The translations under genes were made by a program, and so were the position numbers. Shown in pieces: positions 25,401 to 38,060 of a DNA stretch of 64,000 bases. Each line of letters begins with the position of its first letter. Within the stretch, counting starts at the first letter, position 1. The stretch spans positions 682,001-746,000 of the forward strand of contig VWZW01001369.1 in the NCBI GenBank assembly GCA_013397115.1, written 5' to 3'. The stretch is from Edolisoma coerulescens (lineage: Eukaryota > Chordata > Aves > Passeriformes > Campephagidae). The notes beneath the pieces are model-generated. The model saw nothing but the letters and a program-made list of their open reading frames with translations. It was not told where the DNA came from and ran no database searches.

Positions 25401-28400
25401 TTCAACATTTCAATGAGAGGAGGGACCTCAGCCAATTTTTTTTTTAATCATCTGAATCTTAATGAAGTTTATGTCCCTGCTTGCTGTTAAATTACACAGA
25501 TTAGTAACACATGAGTAAAATAAATACAATCCTTCACATGATTACATTTTAAATCACCACATCTGAGAGGGAAAGCACAAACAACATGCACTTGGCATGT
25601 ACGGAACATTTGCTGCCCAGGTTTGAAAGCAGGACTTCTGTTCAAAAGCCTTTACCTCTTCAGCCAAAGAAATAATTTATTCAGCTGGCTGCCATTACAG
25701 ACTTTTCAATGGGAGAAAGTACCTTCTAACAGTGTACGAATACGGTGGCAATGAAATACAAGAGCAAAGAATTATCTGGACTTACTGTTCATCAAATGCT
25801 TCTGAACCTGTGGCACCAGCTGACACTGATGCACAGAAACCAAGGACACAAAGTATGCACATGCACAGACTGCAACCCTGCACATTTCCACCCTGACATT
25901 TAGACTCTGCCAACCACGTATCTTGAAGGATTTTATATATTGCAGCTCCAACGACAAGTTTATCAAATGCCTACAAATGTGACTGATCTGTGCAGTTTTG
26001 GGAAAAAGGACGCTTCACTTAACCTCATTTGGAGTATATCCCATTCATCTCAACGCTGCTTAGATCAGACACCAGTTTGCAGCTGCGTACATTTATAAAG
26101 TGTTCCTATCAGGTGCTTAATATATATCCAAATCCTACTGCTAACATCATTTTAGTAGTTAATCAATCAAGCCTAAATGATTCCAAGTTCAAAACCAGCA
26201 GCTGCTGTGAGTTGACACAGATCCAGCAATGAGCAGTTTGTTCAGGATTACGTGCCCGATTCACCTCCACATCTAAGGATGCTCATGGTGCTATGCAGCA
26301 AGGGTCTCAGCACCATTTTTCTCCACCAATTAATTAGCTCATCAACTGAAGACAGCTCAGGGGGCATGGGATTGAAAATCTACCATCAACATAAGCTACT
26401 TTTCCTAGCAATCACTGGTGGAGACAATAAATGGCCTTGCCAAAACACAGTGTGCATCCCAATGCTACTTGAACACATTACATTACTCTCCAAATAGGAA
26501 TGAGAAGGAGATCATTTGATTAGCTTGGTCAAGAGGGGGGAACACTGCATACAACCCCACAATCTACAACCCACATCACAGACTTGGACAGCCATCAAAA
26601 ACTGGGTTTTTTGGAAAGATAGCTGTTTTGATTCTACTTCCCTCAATAACATAGTATCAATATTTCTTTAGTCTTTAAATAAGGCACTGATTTGATACAT
26701 TATTTGGTTGAAAGAAGCACAACAACACAATCACAAGAACACCTTTTTCAAAGAAACTTCTTTTCATAAAGTAATACCAGCTCCATTTTGCTCAATCCTT
26801 GCAAGCAATTCAGAGGCAATTGCTTTGGACAGCAGAAGAGCAACCTCTGGCATGACTCCCACCAGCTGCCTCCATTCACGTGTAAACCACAAAGGTTGGA
26901 GGATATTTTTCCTCACAGACTTGTCCGTGAATGGTATGGCATGATTCAGAAAGGAAAAACCCAAAGAGATACGCTATTAAAAGCCTCTCTACACATTCCC
27001 AACTAATAACTCAGTTTCCAAGTCTTTCCCTGTGTTTTCCATCATTCCCTCTCCTGATTCTCTTACTCTGGTAACACTGTCAGGCTAGACACTTTTTTTT
27101 TTTATTCCTCTCACTCTGCTTTCTGCCTTCTGTGCCAGAAAGGAGGCATTGTCCTATTTGTTTTCCAACATGCTGAGCACAGCTATAGGAGAATCTGCTT
27201 ATTGCCTCAAAGTATTGCTCAGTGATGGGTGAAATAAATGATAGTGTCTTGCTCCTTCTCTTTCCCACACATCATTCCTTAGCAATGCAAAACAGAATCT
27301 TTACAGCAAAAAAAATAAAGCATTTCTTCTTCTTAGAGGGATCTCAGTAATACTACAAAACTGAAGGAAGTGACAGTAAGTATCGTCAATCTTAGATTTT
27401 CTCTGGCATCCTTCTGCCACATAGAGTTTATTTGTACAGTCTGCAGAACTACTTTGGCAAATGTTTTACTTTCTGAGCATGCAGAGTTCACTTCAGATGG
27501 CTGACATTCCCCAGAAGAGCCAGGGAAGAAAGAAAAAGAAACATCTTGGGACTTCCCACTTCCTCTCAGCAAGACTCTGTCCCAAACCTCCTGCCCTCAA
27601 AAATATGTAACCACTATATTCTGTGTAGTTTCCAGTGATAGAAAAGTGCTCCAATCTGCCTCCCCAGTTTTCAAAAATGGATATTTGTGCTTAAAGGGGA
27701 AAAAGGAGCAAGAGCAACAAGAAATTTTTCAAAAAACATTTTAAGTATCACTTTAAAAAGGTTCATTTTCTAACTGTTTCGTTCCTTTCCTTCCCACTAC
27801 TTGCTTTTGACATACAAATACAAATGCTATTGATGGAAGTCAAACAGAAAATTATATCCCTCTACATGAAGCACTTTAAGCTAAAAAGACTTCAGAACCC
27901 CAAATTAACTATCTCCCCTCATCAGATCTACCAGAGACAAGCTCTCAGGACCACAACTAGTAGGAAATTACACTGGTGAAGTGACATATTCTTTCTCTCT
28001 TTTGCTGGAATCTCCTGCCCCAAAATATAATGAAAGCAATTTCAATTTATATTGACAAAATTACCTGCTAAGAAAACACAGGAAGCATTGATGATCAAAC
28101 TGCTGATAGAATTTATAGTATTTGTTCATATACTAATTTACCCACAATAAGGTATTAAACTACTTCCTTACATCACATTTTGAAAACTAATGAACTTTTC
28201 CAGGTTTTTGACTATGAAGACCTTTTTCTCTAATATTGGACACTGAAACTGCCTGGAAGCCACTAACACATGTGCTCTTCTCAACTTTTGTTTTGATCTT
28301 GAAAGGGATCCGATTTTCCTGCCCTATTAGAAAGTTCCACATGGAGTCAGATTTAATTTCTGGGGGCTGAGACATCTTTTGCCCTCTCAGTATCTTTATG

Positions 28401-30202
28401 CACCCCAACATTAATTCATTCAGATACCTTCTCACACCTGTACTGTCTACACACTAATGAATAAAGATGCCAATGAACCTGCAGAAACAACCCTACTACA
28501 CCAGCTAACTTTAACACATAGATTTCTGATTATTCATGCATGTTTTGAAATTTGTTTAAATTCCCTTCTGAGCAGAGGTTCTTCAAATACAGTCAACATT
28601 TCTTTCTCATTAATTAATGGGAGCTATTTTTTACTTCAATATTATTTGAATAGTAAATGTTGAAATGCATGGGAAATGAGTTGCTTTACAAAAACACAGG
28701 AATTCCTGCTCTTCTTCCTAGTGCATTGAACAGAAATTTACTCATCAACTGCAGCTCCCAAATGAGAAGGTTCACAATGTTAAAATAATTGAAGGAGTTA
28801 ATCACCTTCGTAGATGGAGTGCTGACATTGTTATGCCGCATTCGGAGCTTCATGTTAAAAACCCAATTCCTAGATCAAATGACATTTTTGAAGTACTTAA
28901 TCACTTTTCAATATAATTTTGTCTTACGTGCACCTACAGAACCGTTCCTAACTTCCTCTGCTTTTCCCACTTTTTACCTTGGGGATGATAAAATTCTGAT
29001 TCACTTCATCTGAAAGCCTTATTTTCAAGAAACAGATGCTATTTCAGTAGACTACATCAAATCCAGGTTCTGTTTGAATTACCTCACCTACTTGTATTTC
29101 AGTTAATTGTCTGAAGAGGAGGCAGTCTGTCTTTCCAAACGACTGTCCAAGTTCCTGTTTGCCAGTATGATCATCTAGTTGACCCCTCTAACCCATCTTG
29201 TAAATCCTGATCCTTCAAAGGGTATCTGAAGCCATCTGTGGCCTTCCCCACTCTCTCTCCAACACTGACACTGATAAAAGATGAGTGTACCCACTTCTAA
29301 CCCTTCCTTCCTTCGTTTCTTCCTCTTTTCTTTTCTTTTCTCTTCTTTTCTCATCTTTTCTCCTTTCTTTTCTTTCCTTCTTTCTTTCATCCTTTTCTTT
29401 CCTTCTTTCCTTTATATCTCTGACAGATGTTTCTAAACAATATACTCTCATTTCCCCTTTATGGCAGCCTCCATATCAATGGCTGCATGCATGTTCTTCA
29501 GCCAGTCTCTCTTGAATGCAAGTCATTCAGCACATTAGAATCTACTGGGAAAACAGGCAGATATGAGAGTAAGACATGAGATGCCATTATGCCAGAAGGC
29601 ATGAATGGATCAACTGTTTCTTCTTTGATCTGTAAACAACTACAGAGGTCCTGGACAATGTGTCTTTGCTAGACAAATGAAAGGAAACTAGGATGCTGGT
29701 CCTGATGATTTCAGTGTCCTGAGACCTTTCCTCTAGACTGGCCTCTCCCAGCAAGGAAATCCCACAAAGATGTAGAGTAAGATACCACATATCACTCATG
29801 CTAACAAAACCAGAAACACAAAGAGAAGATCCAACAAACACAACCTAGAGGTGTGATCAGGATATAAAAATTCATACACACATCTGCCACGACATCAGTA
29901 AAGTTATACTCCTTTCCTTTTAAGTTTAATACAAAATGTATCAAGAAACAGCAGTTATTATCAGAAGTTTTCAGGTGCCACCAGACAGTTTAATGCCATT
30001 TGGCATCATTATTCCCTTAACAGTAACAGAAATAAAACCTTCCTTTCATAAAACCCAGCTGTTCTGGGAAATATGGTGCCCTTAGAGCCGTCAGAGCAGG
30101 AGCTCGAGCCTCCAGAGCACTGCAAAGTCAAGGTTAATGCCCTTCCAAAGCATTCAAGTGCTGCTGTTCGTAGCAATGTAAACTGAACAACAAGGCAACG
30201 CG
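22471..30202 (-). other. CDK14 intron 2 segment, no gene
   Basis: No gene or complete repeat is recognised. The DNA is AT-rich with short homopolymers. A small G+C-rich island at about 23870-23990 stands out but shows no exon structure. A polypyrimidine tract occupies 29301-29413. Confidence 0.5.
29301..29413 (+). repeat. Polypyrimidine (CTTT/CCTT-rich) tract
   Basis: About 113 bp are almost entirely C and T on the plus strand (cttccttccttcgtttct, then repeated cttttcttttc), interrupted by single purines. The minus strand is homopurine, so the lysine/arginine/glutamate-rich open frames there are low-complexity artefacts. It is transcribed as a purine-rich stretch of CDK14 intron 2. Confidence 0.85.
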
Positions 30203-30737
30203 TGCTGCCCCTGGCTGCCTGGAGTTAATTTTCTTCATAGCAGCCCATCTGGTGCTGTCTGTATTTATGACCAAAACAGTACAGGTAACACAGCAATGTT
30301 TCTGCTGCTGGTGGTTCTTGCACTGACTCAAGGCCTTCTCTGCCTCTCACACTGCCCCCATGATGTAGGCTGAGGGTGGGCAAGAGCTTTAGACAGGCAA
30401 GGACACAGCTAGGACAGCTGACCCCAAGTGACCAAAGGGATATCCTGTGACACATAACATGGTTATCAGCCATAAAAACTAGGGGTTTGAACTTTCCAAG
30501 GTAGCTGCTGCCCAGAGACTGGTTGGGATGACTCTACCTGTGGGAGGTGGTGAGTGACTGCCTTTGCATCACTTGGGGGTTTTCCTCCCTTCACTTATTA
30601 AACGGTCTTTATCTCAACTCGCAAAGTTTTCTTGCTTTTGCTCTTCCAATTCTGACCCTGCTGCAAGGGGGAGGGGAGGGATTGTGGGAAGGAGGGGTTG
30701 GTAGGTGCTTGGTTGCTATCTGGGGTAAACCCACCAC
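30203..30737 (+). mobile_element. Solo endogenous retrovirus LTR, plus strand
   Basis: This LTR shows the family layout clearly: 5' end tgctgcccctggctgcctgg, then gagttaattttcttcatag, the U3 motif ggacagctgaccccaagtg with accaaagggatat, a TATA-like cataaaaact near 30473, a polyadenylation-like attaaacggtctttatctc near 30600, a purine-rich stretch and an end at ggggtaaacccaccaca. No internal viral genes flank it. It resembles the LTRs at 21878 (same strand) and 60457 (opposite strand), though all three are well diverged. Assignment to ERVL is tentative. Confidence 0.85.
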
Positions 30738-31411
30738 ATAAGGTCTTCATTAAAAAGCTCTAATGTAAATATTTGTGAAATGTGAAATTATCATGCTGCT
30801 TAAAATATATGTCTGTTACAGACTTAAACACTCATCACTTGCTGAAATGAAATAGCAGAAGTATCATATTCTCAAACTCTATGTATGAAAACAAAGTATT
30901 TAATACAACTGCAAGATCATGTGGGCATATTCAAGAATAAAAAGAGATTCTGTATTGTAAAGTACTTCCAGAATCCCCATCTTGTAGAGTTCAGAGGCCT
31001 GGATTACCAAGAAACATCTCTGTGAATGGAAGCACCTTTAGGAAGTGCTGCAAGTACATTAAATAGATTTTAGTAATTAAACAACCAGGGACAAAACAGA
31101 GCAAGTTTAGTATTTCTTCCCAATAATACTGTAACTACAGTTTCTGTTCCAGTGTTAGGCAAATACGGGCTACAACTGTAAATGATAACATTTCTGTGGA
31201 AAGAGGCTGCATGCCAACAGAAGTACACATCCTATTCTTTTTTTCTTTTACCTTTATTTTTGGGAAGGAAAAAAAGTCCTTATAAAGCAGAGAATATTGG
31301 CTAATATTTTGGGCTTCTGTATTTCTTTAAATTCCAAGCAGAACCACATGCCTCCAGCCTCCCTTGTTTTCTAGGCATTTTGTATAGGATTATTTTCTAA
31401 AATATTCAAAC

Positions 31412-31466
31412 GGGAGACTAGACAAAACGACCTACTGAGGTTTCTTCCAACTTAATTATTTTCTTT
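31412..31466 (+). mobile_element. Short CR1 3' tail, plus strand
   Basis: About 55 bp match the terminal part of a CR1: agactagacaaaacgacc, then cctactgaggtttcttccaa and an ending like ttaattattttctttgag. The CR1 body is not visible upstream, so this is an old, severely truncated copy. Confidence 0.6.
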
Positions 31467-34400
31467 GAGATGAACTTTTTGTATGCTGCTTTTCTACACA
31501 GAGGTGTTCTATTGCATACTGACAAACTCATGGAAACGTTGAAGTTAATGGCAGGGCTGTCAGACCCCAAACAACGGAAGCGCAAACTGCATCACCACTG
31601 CAAAAACTCTACAGAGTGAAGACAAAAACTAATGTTCTCATTTGAAAAAAAGATATGCTAATTTGAGACAAGCAGTACTCTGAAGCATAAACACCAACAT
31701 GAAGAAAAGAGGAAATGAAACTGATTCAAAAAAAATAGACATATAAAGCAGAAAAATGAAGCTGACACGTACAATAGCCTGTGGTATATTACTATGAGAG
31801 CTACAAGCAAGATAACTGAACTCTTGTACACAAAAGGTTTTGAAATACAGGTGATGATAAGCACAACTTTAAAAAAATATGTCAAAAGTTATACATAACC
31901 TTTATTAAATATAAAGCATTATCATGTATCAAGTCAAGAAATAAAAAAATACAGAAAATTAGGCTGGTCAAAGATTTTCCACGTTTTTGCAGGAGCATAA
32001 TGGTTTCTGGAAAGATGCCATTACGAAAGAATTTTTCAGAACCAAAATTGGACCTAGCTGTCTCCTCATCTCTGTAAAAGAGAATATTATCTGGTGATCA
32101 CAAAATGCAGCTGGGCTGTATGATATGCACACTGAAACTCTATCAGCTTGTCTAGAGCGGGCTGGATCTTCTTTAAGAAGAGGAGAGAGGAGGCCTTTCA
32201 TCCTGTTACAGACAAAAAAGGGATCTGAAATCTCAGTACTTTGAAGAACAGACAAAATGTTTGTTTCCCAGCTCAAAGAGTAAGGCATACTACACTTCTA
32301 CAGTAAAGGAGCCGTTGCTCACAACTCTTCCTGATGCTAAACAAAAGAGCACATGCACATAATACACAAAAAAAAATGCCCACAGAGATATCCAAACTTG
32401 CAGGAAACAGAATACAAACAAATTAAAGCAACAAGTCCCTGGGGTCCCATTTGGAAATACTGCACAGGAAATCCAAGTTGTAAGGTGAAACTATTCTGAC
32501 TAGGAATGCAAATAGAAATTAAATAGAAAACAGTTTAGTTGTAAGTTATTTTAAAATATTTAAGAATTTTCAAGAAGGCAGAAAGAAGACAACTTCATAA
32601 TAAAACACTTGCTTTTCATTAGCATTTTTGTGAAGTTTGTAAAATCTCTAAAGAATGTCTTGCCTGAATATGAAGTCACATTTTGAATACTGTGTAAGTA
32701 GTAAGACATCTTCCCCTCCCTAGAAAACACCCAGATCCTTCACTATAGTCCAGTTTTTCTTCACTGTTCCTCTCTTTATTGTCTCCGAGCTATTCTATGA
32801 TGGATTTGTCAGCAGCTCCAGCTCTCTCCTAAGAGACAACTCATTTCTGCAAAAAGAATTATTTTCTTCTTTTCATTTATGCCGGGCATTTGAGTAAGAT
32901 AAATCAGAAACTGCAAAAGATGAACCAGTACAAAGCCAAGACACCTGGAGTTTTGCCAGCAAAAGTAGCATTGTTTAACAAAATTACCCCTAAGAAACAT
33001 TAGCATGTCACTGTGATTGTTATGTGCCCCTAGCTCCAAACATAAAAATGCCAATATTGGATGAAACCACTCAGCCAGTACGCTTTCTCTGTCTCTCAAT
33101 AGATAAGCTCTGTGGTTTCTGCTGAGGGAGCGCGCATACCCTTCCAGTGAGAGTCACCTCCAGATGTTTTCCATTTGTCCCCTCCTCCAACATCTGCTCT
33201 GTTGCTCAGACATGCTTCACTGTCCCACATCTTGGGGAAAAAACTCACCCCCACCCCAAGCCCTGCCAAGGCTCAGAACCAGTCCTGAAGCACTTTTACT
33301 GTAGGAAGGCAGAGACAGCAACATGAGGCAACGAGGTCAGTTCAGTGGAGCTCTCCACAGAAAACTTCCCTCTGCTTAATTCTTTTTTTACTCAACTCAT
33401 CCATATCACACATAGTTTTGTGTATCTGTCATAATTCTCCTTGGTGGTCTTTTCCAGGCTTTACAATCCTATTCTATTTGCTTTCTCTTACAACACAGTT
33501 GTCCCATAATTGCCCTACTTGCGTTGTCCAGTTCCAGCAAAGCCTTTCCAAGAAGGACTCCAGAGGGCACCTTGACAGAGAGAGCAAAGAAAACAGTGAC
33601 ACCTTCTGTAAAGCCATGCAAAGGAAGAAACATCCTTGACTCTCTCTGCTGTCACCACCCCAAGTCCTTCAAAGTGTCAAGTTAAAATCAGAGAAGGAGC
33701 AGGGCAGCATGTCTCTCATCTAGAAAAGCTGAGAACACACTAGCAACATAGCTGCTAGCTTCCTCTCCCAAATCCCTCTGGTTAACATGAGGGAAATCAT
33801 TTGCATCGTGTAAAGATGGTAAAGTTTATATGCAATAGGTATAACAGGATTCAATGAGCAAGTAAAGACCCAACCTGCCTAACACTGGATATCTGTAGTT
33901 TGAATACATTGTGTTAGAGATAGAAATTAATTTATTCTGCACTTGCATTCATGTTTGGATACAACTGTTTTGTTAGAATAACTGTATTTGTTAGAATAAA
34001 TATCAAATTTTCCCTTATACTTGAAAGCAGATTTGTGTTTATTACCTTAAAAGATTGAAAGTCATTATGAATATTTCTAATATCTTTTGCTACTTCTTGA
34101 ACATACGCTTCCTTAAAACCAGCCAATTTTTTAAAGTTATATATAGTCAAAGATGAATGCAGAATGAGTTAGAAAACTCATTTTCTTAGAAGAAGCCTAA
34201 AGAAGAGTTCATCTGTTCATATTAAAGCATAACATAACAGGACTTCGTAGTGGGGGAGAAAAATGATGGGGGGAGATACCTATGCATGCATCAAAGCTTC
34301 ACTTTAATAGGTAAAGAAAATAGGTATCAGGCTGAAGCAGCATTAAATAGAGACTTCGTAAGGAAAACCGAAGTATGGAAGAATTTTAATTTTCTCTCCC

Positions 34401-37398
34401 AAGTTTTCTGTAACACACTTTTTTTCTTCCAAAAAAAACTAAACTAGACCTGAAAGACCAGTTTACATACCTGCTGTGGCTGCAAGGGACAAAAAAATTT
34501 ATTACGTGATTTGTACATTGTCATGTTAATCACTTCTGCACTTCTCGTCAGCAATCAATCAAGGCTGCTAACATTTACCTGAGCAATAACCATTGTTTTC
34601 AACAAGAAAAATTACTGCCTTGTGCCCATTTTTCTTATTAAGTATCATTTTACAAATTAAGGCTTTGATTCTACAAGTATGCATATTTTTGACAAATTCG
34701 TGTATTTCCCTGGAAGCCAGTGAGGCTCTCAGCACACAAAGCACAGAGCACTTCATGCTTTGCAAAAGCTTCACTAAGAATTTAGGAACCAAATACGAAA
34801 ATCTAGCTTCAGTTAATAATATGAATCCGACTGAGAAATCCCTGGTAACGTGCTTATTAAAAGTTACTTAAAACGCTGGCCCCATCTAGGTTAGAACAGT
34901 AGGTTTTTGAAATGTGTTTTTATGATCAAATTCAAGAGATTTATCAGTCTATCTGGAAAGGGAGAAAAATAACAGAGATAGCAGAAGATTAAAGAGAGAT
35001 AACAGAAAACAGGGAATTATGAATTTGAGGACTCTAAAGTTTAGGCCCTGCCCATATCTTCCTAAGTAATAAAAAACAAAACAGTAATCAATACTCATTT
35101 TCAAATCAATCCAGAGTAAACAATAGGTTTATAGCTCACATTAATTCTAGAGAGAGCTTTATGATGTTTTTAGTGGCACAGCACACTAATTAGAAATGTC
35201 AAAATGCACCTCAACATTGGTGCTTTGTTTTCCATTTGTCTCGGTTGTTAACTTTGGCCATTAAGACAAAAAAAATCCAAAAACAAACAAACAGCAAAAA
35301 AAAAAAAAAAAGGCTGCTTTAATGACCACAATTCACTAACTCATAGCTGATTTTTCATGATGTGTTTTGGGATTAATTTTTTAGTATTTTACACACTAAT
35401 TAACTAGTTTGGGAGAAAACTCTCTCCAGGGGACCATTAATTAATTACAGACATACTGTTTATTAATGCATATTTTTCTTTTCCAAAACTGTGCAGCAAT
35501 AGGGAACATAATTTACTCCCTTCTCTTAAAATCTTAAATTTATAATAAATCTGTTTTACTGCACACTTTACTATGGCCCAGTTTTAAAGCATCCCCCACC
35601 TTGATCAAGCAGGCGCCTAAGGGTACCATTTTCTAGCATAATGAGCACAATCTTTTGAACTATTCCACTGAAGGAGTTTGGCGCTCAGGACAGAGCTTCA
35701 GGAATGAGTTTGCAAGATGCACATCATCCTGCTATTACGAAATTGCAGCAATTCCATGCAAATGCAAGCTAATATAAGATAGTTCACCTCTTAAAGGGTA
35801 AACTGAAAAAAAAAAAGGAGTAAAATAGTAAAATATGTGATCGTGTGCCAATCTTAGGCAGAAAAACGAAATAAAGGTATGCCACTCTTCCAAAAATAGA
35901 GGTCATTCAGCTGTGCTTTGTTGATGTTGACAGCAGCTTTATGCATAAGCCAAGAACTTACAGGTACAACACAGCCTTTTCAAATTAAGAATACAGCCCT
36001 ATTATCATCAACTCACAGACCCTTTCCTAGAAATCAAGCATTAGACCACGAAGTGTTAAAGCCAAAATTACAACCAGGAGTCCTGTTGACAGCTGGTTCA
36101 ATGAAATGAGTCATTCTGCCTAGACTCTGGCTCCCCAGACTTTTCTTCCAGTATATTTCTTAATGCTAATGCCAATTCCAGAACTGGAAACATTTCAGGA
36201 ACAAGCAAAGCAATTCACCGTAAGAAGCACTTAAAGGCCACACTTCAGATCAAGAATTGAGAGGGTTCAACCAGCCTGCATTTGCTCCACACAACTCCAT
36301 ATAAAGTTAGAAACATACCTAAGGAATAATTAAATGTGAAAACCAAGGAAAAAAACTGCACACAGCAGTAGTAAGCATGATGGGATACTCCCCCTTCCCC
36401 TAGATTTATCGAGGAAGAACTACATGTTAGAAAAAGTATCTCCCTTCCCACCCTACTGCCTAAACCCACAACTAACCAGAAGAAAGTTTTTCTCTAATGC
36501 TATCCCTCTCCAGCTTTCCTAGTGTCCTTTTACAAAGGGAATACTCAAGACATGGTGCAGAATTCCCTTTATTTGACAAATAAAAAGCCTTATTTTTGGC
36601 TCTGACACTTGTGGCAGCAAATGTTTCCTCTTTCCAGAAAAATCAATCTGGAGCCCCAAAATGACTGCACATCTGCTACAAAGGAATAATTCCAGACAAA
36701 AGATGCTTTATTTCTGTTGGAAGACTGTGGTTCTTTTAAAGGTTCATAAATACAGGTGATTTCCACGTACAGGTTACTCCCTCAGAGCCTCTTGTTTTTG
36801 AAACTAACCTCATGGAAGAGCAGGGAGAAGAGAAGCTTAAGCACATATATTATGCATATTAATAAAAAAAAACAGCACAAGAGCCCCCTTTTTTTAATTC
36901 CTCGTGGAAACAGTTGATAAGAGGCAAAGCTACAGATTCCTGCAAGAGGAAAAAAATTCTAACCGCAGCAATAAGCTCTGTGCTGCTTGCTCTGGAGTAC
37001 CAAGTGTTGGGATTTGGGGAGGGAAAGAAACAGAAGGAATTTTCCAGAGGTGTCTTTGGCAGATGAGCAGTGGACAGGAACGAGTTTCTAAAGGTAAACA
37101 TTTTATTACAGATGTTTCTAAAGAATCTTCCCATTTAGATTTCTTCTAAGCTTTTATAAACAAGTGGTTTGAAACAGTATCTCTTACAGTCTTTATAGCA
37201 CTTGGACCTCAATTATTTGCAATGTACCATATGGAATCACATATGAAGCAAATCACTTCTCCTTACAGAAACAATTAGAGTATTACAGGTGATCACATGT
37301 GACAAAACTAACAATAAATCAATTGCATGTGACACAAGCAATGCAAAAAGCTTCCAAAATATGCAGAAAGAAAGCAGCCTGTAAAAAAGTTCACAAGT
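31467..37398 (-). other. CDK14 intron 2 segment, no gene
   Basis: No gene is recognised. The stretch 35120-35480 is rich in TAAT/ATTA cores (for example cactaattaactag and ccattaattaattacag) next to non-repetitive sequence and is a possible conserved regulatory element. A poly-A run lies near 35297-35312. Elsewhere I see only AT-rich unique sequence. Confidence 0.5.
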
Positions 37399-38060
37399 CA
37401 CAGAATGGTGGAGGTTGGAAGGCTGCAGGTCATCTGGTCCAACCCATCTGCTCAAGCAGGGCCACCTAAATCACAGCACACATGATGGGCAGGTTGTCCA
37501 GATGGCTTCTCCACAGATGGTGATTCCACAACCTTAATGGGAAACTTCTCTTTCTGCTTGGTCACTCTCATAGTAAAAATGTGTTTCCTGATGTTCAGAG
37601 GCTTTCAGCTCCATCTCAGTTTATGCCCACTGCCTCTGGTCCTGTCACAGGGCACCACTGAGAAGAGCCTGACTTTGTCTTCTGTACTTCCTCCCTTCAG
37701 GCATTGCTAAGATCCCCCACTGCACCTTCTCTTCTCCAGGCTGAACAGTCCCAATTCTCTGTCATTCCTCACAGAAGAGATGCTCCAGCCCCTTAATCAC
37801 TTCAGTGGCTCTTCTTCATGCCTCTCTTGTACTGAGGAAGCCAGAACTGAACTGTACTGCAGGTGTGGCCTCATCAGTGCTGATGGAAGGGAGGGATCAC
37901 CTCCCCTTCATCTGTGGGTGACACTCCTCCCAGTGCACCCCAGGATACCAGCAGCCACCTTTGCAGCAAAGGCACATTGCAGGCTCACATTCAACTTTAT
38001 GTCCACCAGGACCCCCAGGTTCTTTTCCACAAAGTGGTCAGCTCCCAACATAATAGGTTG
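37399..38060 (-). mobile_element. CR1 LINE fragment, minus strand
   Basis: The 3' end is on the left (cacagaatggtggaggttgg). The following text is the reverse complement of CR1: gcaggtcatctggtccaacc, then tgcccactgcctctggtcct, ctcttctccaggctgaacag and ccaggacccccaggttcttt. It is 5'-truncated near 38060, where similarity fades. It lies in the same orientation as CDK14 transcription and carries no intact frame. Confidence 0.88.
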
